Shown one piece after another: positions 1 to 8,141 of a stretch of 64,000 nucleotides of DNA. Below the pieces are notes generated by a model that ran no database searches, was not told where the DNA came from, and was given only the letters and a program-made list of their open reading frames with translations. The translations under genes and the position numbers were made by a program. How positions within the stretch are numbered: position 1 is the first letter of the stretch; each line of letters opens with the position of its first letter. The stretch is from Paucibacter sp. KBW04 (lineage in GTDB: Bacteria; Pseudomonadota; Gammaproteobacteria; Burkholderiales; Burkholderiaceae_C), in NCBI RefSeq assembly GCF_003852425.1, contig NZ_QAJN01000021.1, positions 62,001 through 126,000 on the forward strand. The letters are read 5' to 3'.

Positions 1-771
1 AAATTGGACAAGCAACGCGAGCAGATCACGCAATGCTTGGCCGACAAGGCCGATGCCTTGATCATCGGCTCCATCAGCAATGAAGGTCTGAATGATTTGA
101 TCGACAAGTTCGCCGCCCAAGGCCGGCCGGTGATCGATCTGATCAATGGCATCAACTCCCCCAAACTCAGCGCCAGAGCTGCGGCCGATTTCTACGAAAT
201 GGGCAAGGCCGCTGGCGACTACGCGGTGCAGCATTTCGGCCAGGGCCGAGCGCAAAAACTGCTGTGGCTGCCCGGGCCCAAGGGCGCGGGCTGGGCCGAG
301 GCTGGGGACCAGGGCTTCCGGCAGGCCTTGAGCGCCTCGCCTCTGAAGATCGTGGCCGCCGATTGGGGTGACACCGGCCTGGCGGCGCAAAGCGGCCTGA
401 TCAGCAAGATGCTGGACGCCCACCCCGATGTCGACGTGATCGCTGGCACGGCCGTCTCGGCCGAGGCAGCGGTGCAGGAGTTGCGCCGTCGCAAGCTCAG
501 CGCGCGGGTCAAGGTCTTGTCTTACTACTTCGGGCCGGCCGTGCATCGGGGCATAGAGCGCGGGGTGATGGCGGCCGCGCCCAGCGATGTGCCGGGCCTG
601 CAGGCCCGCTTGGCGGTGGACTTGGCCGTCAGGGCCTTGGAGAAGAAGCCTTATCCACGCCACCTCAGCGCGCCCATTCAGCTGATTGATGGCGCCAATG
701 TGGGCAAGGTCGATTTGTCCGGTAGTTTGGCGCCCGAAGGTTTTCGCGCCATCTTCAGCGTCAACAAGTAG
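1..771 (+). CDS. TorT-like periplasmic substrate-binding protein, 5'-truncated
   Basis: The frame is already open at base 1, so the N-terminus and any signal peptide lie outside the window; 256 residues are visible, ending at a TAG stop. The protein has the alternating alpha/beta pattern of type-1 periplasmic binding proteins, and the stretch LLWLPGPKGAGW (about residues 87-98) resembles TorT, the periplasmic partner of the TMAO sensor TorS. The next gene starts 9 bp downstream and is a membrane hybrid kinase, the pairing expected of a TorT/TorS system. The likely role is to bind a small ligand in the periplasm and present it to the kinase. TMAO itself is inferred; another ligand is possible because no reductase genes are visible. 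Confidence 0.75.
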   Translation, partial: KLDKQREQITQCLADKADALIIGSISNEGLNDLIDKFAAQGRPVIDLINGINSPKLSARAAADFYEMGKAAGDYAVQHFGQGRAQKLLWLPGPKGAGWAEAGDQGFRQALSASPLKIVAADWGDTGLAAQSGLISKMLDAHPDVDVIAGTAVSAEAAVQELRRRKLSARVKVLSYYFGPAVHRGIERGVMAAAPSDVPGLQARLAVDLAVRALEKKPYPRHLSAPIQLIDGANVGKVDLSGSLAPEGFRAIFSVNK

Positions 772-780
772 GCCGCGGGT

Positions 781-3700
781 ATGGCGGCATCGGGGGCAAA
801 TCCAAGTCATGCCTCGCGCCTTTGGCCTTGGCTGATTCTCTTTCTAGGCCTTGGGCTGACGGCGGGTTTGGGGCAGGTCCTGCAAAAGCGCGCACAGGCT
901 TCTTGGCAGCAACTGGCTGAACATGAGACCGCTCAGCATGCGGTCACCTTGCTGAGTTGGCTGGAAGACAGTTTCACTCTGCTGTCCGGCTTGGTGGTGT
1001 TGGTGGAGAACTCGAGCTCGGTGGCCGGGGGTGAGTTCTACAACGCGGTCGAGGGAATGGAGTCGCGCGCGCGCGTCAACCTCTTGTCCAGCAAGGCCTT
1101 GCTGGACCGCAGCAAGGGTTCCTGGACCGTGCGTTATGCCTCCAGCGCCGTGAGTGCCGATGCTCAATTCCCCGCTGTGGGCAAGCCGCCGGTTGCGCTG
1201 TTGGCCGAAACCTTGAGCAAGGCTGGCGACAGCCCGAATGAGTGGCTGCTGTCCACACCCTTCAAGGACCTGGCGGGCAAGAGCCATGTCTATATGGTCT
1301 TGGTCACCACCCGCGACCCCGATCTGGCGATTGTGGGCGTGTTCGATATCGAGCAGACCCTGATCAATCTGAGCGCTGCCAACAAGCTGGTAGGGCTGCG
1401 CTTGAACCTAGGCCTCAAGCCCGATGGCAGCGAGACGCGGATGTTGATCCAAGATCCGCGCCCGGCGTTCACGGCTGCTCACCATGCCCAAACCTTGCTT
1501 TACACGGGGCGCTGCAGCCTGGACCTGGACTGGCTGGTGGCGTCAGACTTTGCCGGCGGCGTGGATCTGAGCCTGGCCTATGCCGTTTGGGCTGGCGGTG
1601 GCTTGCTAAGCCTTTTGATGGCGCTGTACGCGGGAGGGCTGCGACGCAAAAACGCGCTGATTCAGCACAAGGTGGATGAGGCCACCCGCGATATGGAGAA
1701 GGCCATGGGGGAGTTGCGGGCGAGCGAGAAGCGCTTGCGCAATATCCTCGACACCAGCCCCGTGGGCGTGGCCGTGTCGGTCAATCAGGTGCTGCGCATG
1801 ATCAATCCGACCATGCACGAGATGCTCAAGGTGTCGGTGGGCGAGTCCATGCCCAATCTCTACGTGAACCCGGGGGATAGAGAACGGGTGATGCAGATTC
1901 TGAGCCAGGAGGGCCGGGTGAACGGGGTGGAAGTGCAGCTCTACACCGGCAGCCGCGAGGTGCGCGACTTTTTGATCAGCTATGTGCGCACCGACTACGA
2001 GGGCGAGTTGGCGACCTTGGGCTGGGTGATCGACATCACCGAGCGCAAGGCGGCCGAGCAGCAACTGCGTCAGGCCATGCAAGCGGCGGAGGAGGCCACA
2101 CGGGCCAAGTCTGACTTCCTGGCCAATATGAGCCATGAGATCCGCACTCCCATGAATGCCATCATTGGCATGAGTTATCTGGCCTTGCAGACCGAGCTCA
2201 ATGCGCGCCAGAAAAACTATATCGACAAGGTGCACCGCAGCGCGGAATCGCTGCTGGGCATCATCAATGACATCCTCGATTTCTCCAAAATTGAAGCCGG
2301 CAAACTGGATCTGGAACTGTCCGAGTTTCAGCTGGAGGAGGTCTTCGAGGGCCTGGCCAATTTGATTGGTCTGAAGGCCGAGGACAAGGGCCTGGAGTTG
2401 CTGTTTGACAGCCGCGCCCAAGTGCCCGGCGCGCTGATCGGTGACGCCTTGCGCCTGGGTCAGGTCTTGACGAACCTGGGCAATAACGCGGTCAAGTTCA
2501 CCGAAAAGGGCGAGATCGTCATTGGCGTTGAGGAGCTGAGCCGCAGCGAAGCGCAGGTGGAGCTGCATTTCTGGGTGCGCGACTCCGGCATCGGTATCAG
2601 CGCGGAGCAGCAGGGCAAGCTGTTTCAGAGCTTTGGTCAGGCCGATGCCTCGACCACGCGCAAATACGGCGGCACCGGCCTGGGCCTGGTGATTTGCCGG
2701 CAGCTGGTGGAGATGATGGGCGGGCGCATCTGGTTTGAGTCAGAGCCGGGGCGCGGCAGCTGCTTCCATTTCCATGCGCGCTTTGGTTTGCAGACAAGCC
2801 CGAGCGAGCGCCTCGCCTTCACGGCCGATGAACTGCAGGGGCTGCGCCTGCTGGTGGTCGATGACAACGTCTGCGCGCGCACCATCTTCTTGGGCATGGC
2901 CGAGGACTTGGGCTTGCAGGTCGAGATGGCCAAGGACGGTATCGAGGCGCTGGCCATGATAGAGGCCGCTCAACAAGCCTCGCGAGGCTATGACCTGGTC
3001 TTGATGGACTGGCAGATGCCCGGCATGAATGGCGTGGACTGTGTCCGTCGCCTTCAGGACGACTTGAGTCAATTGCCCGCGGTGATCATGGTGACCGCCT
3101 ATGGGCGGGAAGAGGCGCTCAAGGCCGCTAGGAGTCAGGGGGCTCAGCTGCGTTCGGTGCTGATCAAGCCGGTGACCCGGTCGACCTTGTTCCAAGCCGT
3201 GGCGGAAGCCATGGGCCGTGCGCCGGGCCCTCTGCTGGCCAAGTCCCAGGGACAGGACGCGGCGCAAGAGGCCAAGAAGCGGCTGGCGGGCGCGCGTCTG
3301 CTGCTGGTGGAGGACAACGAACTGAATCAGGAGCTGGCTCAGGAACTGCTGACGCAGGCCGGCATCCAGGTCAAGATCGTCGAGAACGGCTTGCTGGCGC
3401 TGGAGCTCTTGCGCGACGCGCCCAAGGCTTTTGACGGCGTTCTGATGGACTGCCAGATGCCGGTGATGGATGGCTACACCGCCACCCGCGAGATTCGCAA
3501 GATCGCCGCCCTGAAAGACCTGCCCATCCTGGCCATGAGCGCCAATGCCGTGGTGGGGGAGCGCGAGAAGGTGATCGCTGCGGGCATGTGGGACCACATC
3601 AGCAAGCCGCTCAATGTGGTGGAGATGTTCAACACCATCGCGCGTTGGATCGTGCCCGCGCATCCGCAGGAATGGACGGCGGCCGAGCAGCCCGGCGTTC

Positions 3701-4383
3701 AATCGCCGCCAGCCGAAGCGGGCCTGGATCTGCAGGCCCTGCATGGGCTAGAAACCCAGCAAGGCCTGGCCAATACGGGCGGAGATGTGCGGCTCTACAC
3801 CTGGCTCTTGCGCAAGTTTCTGAGCCAGAACCAGGGCTTTGCGGCGCAGTTCGAGCAAGCTTTGCGGGCGGCCGATGCCTCTGCGCCCCAGCGCTTGGCC
3901 CACACCCTCAAGGGCACGGCCGGCACGGTAGGCGCGCGCGCGGTGGAAGCGGCTGCAGCGGGTTTGGAAAAGGCCTGTGCGCAAAATCGGCCCGAGGCCG
4001 AGTTGCAGGCCTTGCTGGATCAGACTTTGGCGGCGCTACAGCCGGTGCTGCAGGGCTTGCAGGCTCAGGCAGGCTTGCAAGCCGAGGCAGACCGTGGAGG
4101 CGACGAGGGCTTAGGACAAGGCGCGCAAACGGGTGAGTCCGTCGCCCTGCTCTTGCCGCGTCTGCGTCAAGCGCTGGAGGAAAGCGATGTCGGCGCCCTG
4201 GATTTGATGGCCAGCCTGCGTCGGGCCGTGCAAGCCGCAGACCCAGACTCGTCCGGCCTCACCCTTTTGGCAAAGGTCCAGGAGGCCTTGGAGGCCTTTG
4301 ATTTTGAAGCGGGATTGCAGGGCTTGAGCGCTTTTGAACAGCAAGCCTCCCAGCCAGGGCTAGTGCTGGATCGGCCGCTTTAG
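781..4383 (+). CDS. TorS-like hybrid sensor histidine kinase (PAS, HisKA, HATPase, two receivers, HPt)
   Basis: A 1200-residue inner-membrane phosphorelay kinase. A transmembrane helix at about residues 14-34 and a second at about 263-289 enclose a periplasmic sensor of roughly 225 residues. Then come a short coiled coil, a PAS domain (about 310-425), a HisKA domain with the H-box SHEIRTPMN (phospho-acceptor H452), a HATPase domain with GTGLGL, two receivers with acceptor aspartates D743 (LMDWQMPG) and D890 (LMDCQMPVMDG), and a C-terminal HPt domain with H1041 (AHTLKGTAG). This is more than E. coli TorS, which has one receiver and no PAS. It lies 9 bp after the TorT-like gene. The output regulator is not in the window. 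No HAMP domain is obvious after the second helix. Confidence 0.9.
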   Translation: MAASGANPSHASRLWPWLILFLGLGLTAGLGQVLQKRAQASWQQLAEHETAQHAVTLLSWLEDSFTLLSGLVVLVENSSSVAGGEFYNAVEGMESRARVNLLSSKALLDRSKGSWTVRYASSAVSADAQFPAVGKPPVALLAETLSKAGDSPNEWLLSTPFKDLAGKSHVYMVLVTTRDPDLAIVGVFDIEQTLINLSAANKLVGLRLNLGLKPDGSETRMLIQDPRPAFTAAHHAQTLLYTGRCSLDLDWLVASDFAGGVDLSLAYAVWAGGGLLSLLMALYAGGLRRKNALIQHKVDEATRDMEKAMGELRASEKRLRNILDTSPVGVAVSVNQVLRMINPTMHEMLKVSVGESMPNLYVNPGDRERVMQILSQEGRVNGVEVQLYTGSREVRDFLISYVRTDYEGELATLGWVIDITERKAAEQQLRQAMQAAEEATRAKSDFLANMSHEIRTPMNAIIGMSYLALQTELNARQKNYIDKVHRSAESLLGIINDILDFSKIEAGKLDLELSEFQLEEVFEGLANLIGLKAEDKGLELLFDSRAQVPGALIGDALRLGQVLTNLGNNAVKFTEKGEIVIGVEELSRSEAQVELHFWVRDSGIGISAEQQGKLFQSFGQADASTTRKYGGTGLGLVICRQLVEMMGGRIWFESEPGRGSCFHFHARFGLQTSPSERLAFTADELQGLRLLVVDDNVCARTIFLGMAEDLGLQVEMAKDGIEALAMIEAAQQASRGYDLVLMDWQMPGMNGVDCVRRLQDDLSQLPAVIMVTAYGREEALKAARSQGAQLRSVLIKPVTRSTLFQAVAEAMGRAPGPLLAKSQGQDAAQEAKKRLAGARLLLVEDNELNQELAQELLTQAGIQVKIVENGLLALELLRDAPKAFDGVLMDCQMPVMDGYTATREIRKIAALKDLPILAMSANAVVGEREKVIAAGMWDHISKPLNVVEMFNTIARWIVPAHPQEWTAAEQPGVQSPPAEAGLDLQALHGLETQQGLANTGGDVRLYTWLLRKFLSQNQGFAAQFEQALRAADASAPQRLAHTLKGTAGTVGARAVEAAAAGLEKACAQNRPEAELQALLDQTLAALQPVLQGLQAQAGLQAEADRGGDEGLGQGAQTGESVALLLPRLRQALEESDVGALDLMASLRRAVQAADPDSSGLTLLAKVQEALEAFDFEAGLQGLSAFEQQASQPGLVLDRPL

Positions 4384-4391
4384 CAATAGGC

Positions 4392-5615
4392 TTAGGCCGA
4401 ACTGGCTTGTAGGGCCGCCAAGCGCGCGGCCTGCACCGCCCGCCCAATCGCCGGGCCGGTTTTCCCTTCGGCCAGCGCCTGGGCGCTGACGAGGCTCAGA
4501 TCCAAGGCCTGCAGCCGAGCCAGATCGTTCAGGAGTTGCTGGCGCTGTGGATAAGCACGGTCTTCCAGGCCCAGTCGCCCACGTGCGTCGCATTCGCAGG
4601 CCCACAGCATCAGGGCAAAGCGCTCGGGCCGGCGCCAAGCGTCGCAGCGCTCCATCAGGCGCAGGCGCGCCTCGGGGCCGAAGTCGCCACTTTGATGCAC
4701 ATGGGTGTGCTCGCGTGCCACCAACTCGGCCAACTCCTTGCATTCATTCGGCACCCGCCAGCGTTCGCTCAATTGCTTGGCCAGCTTGGCGCTCAAGCCT
4801 TCGTGGCCGATATGGCGGGGCAGCAGCTCGGGCGCCGTTAGCCCCTTGCCCAGGTCGTGGCAGAGGCAGGCGTAGCGCAAGTCCAGCGGGCCTTGTTCGG
4901 CGGCGGCGCGGTCTATCACTATCAAGGCATGGACGCCGGTGTCGATCTCGGGATGGTGCTGGGCAGGCTGGGGCACGCCAAAGAGGCGATCCAGCTCGGG
5001 GCAAAGCCTAGCCAGGGCGCCGCAGGCGCGCAGCACCTCGAACATGCGGGAGGGCTGAGCTTCCATCAAACCGCGCGAGATCTCCTGCCAGACCCGCTCG
5101 GCCACCAGGGCGTCCACCTCACCCTGGGCCACCATGGTCTGCATCAGGGCCAGGGTTTCGGGGGCGACGCTGAAGTCGCTAAAGCGGGCGGCAAAGCGCG
5201 CCAGGCGCAGGATGCGCACCGGGTCTTCGCCGAAAGCCGGCGAGACATGGCGCAAGACCTTGGCCGCCAGATCGCGCTGGCCGCCGTAGGGGTCGATCAG
5301 CTGGCCCTGCGCATCCTGTGCCATGGCGTTGATGGTCAGATCGCGGCGGGCCAGGTCTTGCTCCAGCGTCACATCGGGGGCGGCATGGAAGGCGAAGCCG
5401 TGATAGCCCGGCGCCGTCTTGCGTTCGGTGCGGGCCAGGGCGTATTCCTCATGGGTCTGCGGGTGCAAAAAGACCGGGAAGTCCTGGCCCACGGGGATGA
5501 AGCCGGCCGCCAGCATGGCGGCCGGATCGGCGCCTATGACCACCCAGTCATGGTCTTTGACCGGGCGGCCCAGGAGCGCGTCGCGCACCGCGCCGCCGAC
5601 AAGAAATGTTTGCAT
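4392..5615 (-). CDS. cca: multifunctional CCA tRNA nucleotidyltransferase
   Basis: This 407-residue enzyme adds or repairs the 3' CCA end of tRNAs. The N-terminus carries the class II nucleotidyltransferase signature [10 protein letters not shown] (residues 7-16), the DHDW metal-binding segment just after it, and [10 protein letters not shown] near residue 90. The C-terminal half has an HD phosphohydrolase domain ([14 protein letters not shown] and CHDLGKG), as in the E. coli-type multifunctional enzyme of about 412 residues. The stop is only 8 bp from the stop of the convergent hybrid kinase gene, and I see no terminator between them. No strong Shine-Dalgarno precedes the ATG, but the signature sits right at the start, so the start is reliable. 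Confidence 0.96.
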   Translation of the reverse strand: MQTFLVGGAVRDALLGRPVKDHDWVVIGADPAAMLAAGFIPVGQDFPVFLHPQTHEEYALARTERKTAPGYHGFAFHAAPDVTLEQDLARRDLTINAMAQDAQGQLIDPYGGQRDLAAKVLRHVSPAFGEDPVRILRLARFAARFSDFSVAPETLALMQTMVAQGEVDALVAERVWQEISRGLMEAQPSRMFEVLRACGALARLCPELDRLFGVPQPAQHHPEIDTGVHALIVIDRAAAEQGPLDLRYACLCHDLGKGLTAPELLPRHIGHEGLSAKLAKQLSERWRVPNECKELAELVAREHTHVHQSGDFGPEARLRLMERCDAWRRPERFALMLWACECDARGRLGLEDRAYPQRQQLLNDLARLQALDLSLVSAQALAEGKTGPAIGRAVQAARLAALQASSA

Positions 5616-5682
5616 GAGTCAAAAAACCATCAAGAAAGAGTCACAAGCGCCGCTTACATTTAGCTTCGATTGACCTGCCAAA

Positions 5683-5702
5683 CCCCCCTAAGCTGTGGGG
5701 GG
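5683..5702. promoter_or_regulatory. C6/G6 hairpin in the divergent cca / PEP-CTERM promoter region
   Basis: Six C (5683-5688) and six G (5697-5702) form a perfect stem around the 8-nt loop TAAGCTGT, about 95 bp before the PEP-CTERM start and 68 bp before the cca start. It could be an operator or a structured leader for either gene; the function is unknown. No T-run follows on either strand, so a terminator is unlikely. Confidence 0.35.
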
Positions 5703-5797
5703 TATAACAAGCCGGTGGCAGCTACATTCTCAGGGACTGGAACGAAGTTGGAGATGCAATGCGATTTTGTGCTGCGTTCTCCTCAACAAGGAAAACC

Positions 5798-6307
5798 ATG
5801 AAGTTGAAAACGATCTCCGCCGCCGCCGTCCTGGCCGTTTCTTCGCTGGCCGCTTCGGCCACTACGATCGACCTGGGTTTGCTGGACAGTTCTGGGCCGG
5901 ACACAAGCTCTGGTTTGTCGGCAAAATTTGCAGTGAACGCGTCGATTGCCGATACCTGGACTTTCACGCTGGACAAGGCCTCGCTCGTGTCCTTCGGTGC
6001 CCAGCAGTCCTTCAGCTCTTTGAGCAGCGCCATCCATAATTTTTCTGGCGTCTTGGTGGGCTACGGTCCTCTGAATTTGACGTCGACGGGCACGCAAGCC
6101 AATTTGAGCTGGTCGGGCTCCCTGTTGGCCGGCACCTATTCGGTGAACATCACGGGCCTGTCGGTGGCCAAGAACACCCAGTACACCTCGACCTTGTCGG
6201 CCACGCCGGCGCCAGCGACACCTGTGCCCGAACCCGAGACCTATGCTCTGCTCTTGGCGGGCCTGGGCGTGGTGGGCTTCATGGCTTCGCGCCGCAAGCA
6301 GGGCTGA
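5798..6307 (+). CDS. PEP-CTERM sorting-domain protein
   Basis: A 169-residue exported protein. The chosen ATG follows AACAAGGAAAACC and gives a classical signal peptide (about residues 1-22, ending SLAASA). An upstream in-frame ATG at 5759 would put 13 residues ahead of the signal and is less likely. The body is Ser/Thr/Gly-rich and predicted beta. The C-terminus has the exosortase sorting signal: VPEPETYALLL, a hydrophobic helix and the basic end ASRRKQG. The DTWTFTL region recalls the FxDxF group of PEP-CTERM proteins. Family knowledge says exosortase cleaves this signal during export in biofilm- or EPS-forming bacteria; no exosortase gene is in the window. Confidence 0.88.
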   Translation: MKLKTISAAAVLAVSSLAASATTIDLGLLDSSGPDTSSGLSAKFAVNASIADTWTFTLDKASLVSFGAQQSFSSLSSAIHNFSGVLVGYGPLNLTSTGTQANLSWSGSLLAGTYSVNITGLSVAKNTQYTSTLSATPAPATPVPEPETYALLLAGLGVVGFMASRRKQG

Positions 6308-6336
6308 GCCCAAGCGGCTTCAACAGCCTTGCCCAC

Positions 6337-6366
6337 AAAAAAGAGCGCCGCGGCGCTCTTTTTTTG
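6337..6366. terminator. bidirectional rho-independent terminator
   Basis: An 8-bp perfect stem GAGCGCCG/CGGCGCTC (6343-6358) is preceded by A6 and followed by T7, so it can end transcription from both sides. It lies between the PEP-CTERM gene (+) and the GST gene (-), which converge here. Confidence 0.9.
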
Positions 6367-6383
6367 TGCTCGTGGCCGCTGCT

Positions 6384-7073
6384 TCAGGCCGGCGAGCCGC
6401 TTTGGCGATAGGGCTCTTCAAAGTCCAGAAAGTCTTTTTCGGCCACCGCATCGGCCACCCAGGCGGCCACCGCCGGTTGGGCTTGCACTGCTTGGGCATA
6501 GGCTGTGGCGGCGGCGTTCAGGGGCAGGCCGTAGCGGCTGACCCGCATCACCACCGGCGCGAAATAGGCGTCCGCATTGCTGAACTCACCGAACAAAAAC
6601 GGCCCACCGCTGGCCGCCAGGGCCTCGCCCCACAAATCATTCAGGCGCTTGAGGTCCTCGTGCAGCTTGGGCTCGGTGCTCAGCAGGCGCTGGCCCACGG
6701 CCTTCAGGTCCGCGTCGATATTCATGGGGCACAAGCTGCGCAGCTGGCCAAAGCCGGAGTGCATCTCGGCGCAAAGGCTGCGGGCGCGGGCGCGTTGGCG
6801 CGCGTCTAGCGGCCAGATGGCCAGTGTGGGATGTTGCTCGGCCAGGTACTCAGCGATGGCCAGGGTGTCCCAGATCACAAAGCCATCGTCCTCGACCAGC
6901 ACCGGCACCTTGTGCGTGGGGCTGACGGGCTTGAGGGCCTGGTAGAAGGCCGAACCCGGCGTGAAGTCAAAACGCAGCTTGATCTCCTCGAAGGCGATGC
7001 CGAAGGCCTTCATCAGCACCCAGGGGCGCATGGACCAGGAGGAGTAATTCTTGTTGCCGATATAGAGTTTCAT
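6384..7073 (-). CDS. glutathione S-transferase family protein
   Basis: A 229-residue cytosolic protein with the thioredoxin-like N-terminal GST domain (MKLYIGNKNYSSWSMRPW, with S12 in the catalytic-residue region) and the cis-proline HKVPVLVEDD followed by the glutathione-contacting D-T/S pair in VIWDTLAIAEYL. The C-terminal half is the all-alpha GST domain. An in-frame start 78 bp upstream would add a non-homologous leader, so the ATG at 7073 is used. It is probably a beta-proteobacterial GST of the kind often found beside cca. The substrate is unknown. Confidence 0.9.
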   Translation of the reverse strand: MKLYIGNKNYSSWSMRPWVLMKAFGIAFEEIKLRFDFTPGSAFYQALKPVSPTHKVPVLVEDDGFVIWDTLAIAEYLAEQHPTLAIWPLDARQRARARSLCAEMHSGFGQLRSLCPMNIDADLKAVGQRLLSTEPKLHEDLKRLNDLWGEALAASGGPFLFGEFSNADAYFAPVVMRVSRYGLPLNAAATAYAQAVQAQPAVAAWVADAVAEKDFLDFEEPYRQSGSPA

Positions 7074-7184
7074 GAATGCCTTTGTGCAGGGGCTTGCTGG
7101 GTGCGAGCAGCTTAGCGTCAGCGAGCGTGCGCTGTGCTGAGACTTTGGCAAGGCATTCTTGCGGCAAATTCAGCAATGCCCCGC

Positions 7185-8141
7185 TCAGCGCCTTGCCGTC
7201 TTGCGTATCTCGTTCAGGCGGGCGCAACCTTCCAGGGTCTGCAAATAGCTGGGCGCGATGGCCGCCAGCGACTGGGCCTGAATGCCTAGCGCCGCCAGAT
7301 CGGGCAGCCGACCCGTTGCGATATTGGGCACTTGCATGGAGGCCAAGTTGTCGCGCGACATCAGCGGCACACCCGGCAAGGCTTCCAGCAGCAGGGCCTG
7401 GGCCCAGGCCAGGAGCGCAGGCAGGCCGAGGATGGGCCGCGGGTGGCCGCTGATGCGACCCAGCTGCTGCACGATCTCGCGCAGGCTCAGCACCTGCGGC
7501 CCGGCCAGCTCATAGGTTTTGCCCGCGGTTTGCGGGTCCAGCACACAGCGCAGCAGGGCGCGCGCCACATCCTCCACCCACACAGGTTGGAAGCGCGCCT
7601 TGGCCCCGGCCAGGGGCAGAAGCGGGAATAGGCCCAGCATGCCGGCGAAGAGATTGGTGAAGCTATCACCCGCGCCGAACACGACCGAGGGGCGTAGCAG
7701 GGTCAGCTCAAGACCTGCGCCCAGCAGCTGCGCCTCACCGGCCGCCTTGCTGCGCAGATAAAGCGAAGGCGCATCGGCCGCCACGCCCAGGGCGCTGACG
7801 TGGATCAGGCGCTTGACGCCGCTGGCCTGGGCTGCTGCCGCGATCTTGGCCGGCAGCTGCACATGGGCTTGCTCGAACTGGCTCTTATTGCCTTGCAGGA
7901 TGGCGATCAGATTGACGACCACATCCTGACCCGCCATCAGCCGACGTAAGTCCTCTTCGCGATGGACATTGGCCTGTCGCACGCGCAGGCCCGGCAGGCT
8001 GATCAGGCCGCGTGCATGGGCCAGGCGTCGGGTGGGCACGGTGATATTCGCCCGGCCGCCCAAGGCCTGCACCAGCTGCTCGCACAGGGCGCTGCCGATG
8101 AAGCCGCTGCCGCCCAGGATCAGGAGTTTGGGATTGCTCAT
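7185..8141 (-). CDS. complex I NDUFA9-like NAD(P)-binding epimerase-family protein
   Basis: A 318-residue atypical short-chain dehydrogenase. The Rossmann nucleotide loop is LILGGSGFIGSALC (residues 6-19). YLRSKAAGEAQL supplies the Tyr-x3-Lys pair, and LRPSVVFGAGDSFTNLFAGML is typical of NDUFA9-like proteins. The reaction is not known; relatives bind NADPH and are linked to quinone or ubiquinone biology. Its ATG overlaps the stop of the upstream transglycosylase gene by 4 bp (ATGA), so the two are translationally coupled in one minus-strand operon that may continue into the GST gene 111 bp on. Confidence 0.88.
   Translation of the reverse strand: MSNPKLLILGGSGFIGSALCEQLVQALGGRANITVPTRRLAHARGLISLPGLRVRQANVHREEDLRRLMAGQDVVVNLIAILQGNKSQFEQAHVQLPAKIAAAAQASGVKRLIHVSALGVAADAPSLYLRSKAAGEAQLLGAGLELTLLRPSVVFGAGDSFTNLFAGMLGLFPLLPLAGAKARFQPVWVEDVARALLRCVLDPQTAGKTYELAGPQVLSLREIVQQLGRISGHPRPILGLPALLAWAQALLLEALPGVPLMSRDNLASMQVPNIATGRLPDLAALGIQAQSLAAIAPSYLQTLEGCARLNEIRKTARR

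Noticed and set aside
5700-5797. sigma-54 (-24/-12) promoter before the first PEP-CTERM gene
   Set aside because: A TGGCAG element is present, but the GC dinucleotide expected at -12 is missing.
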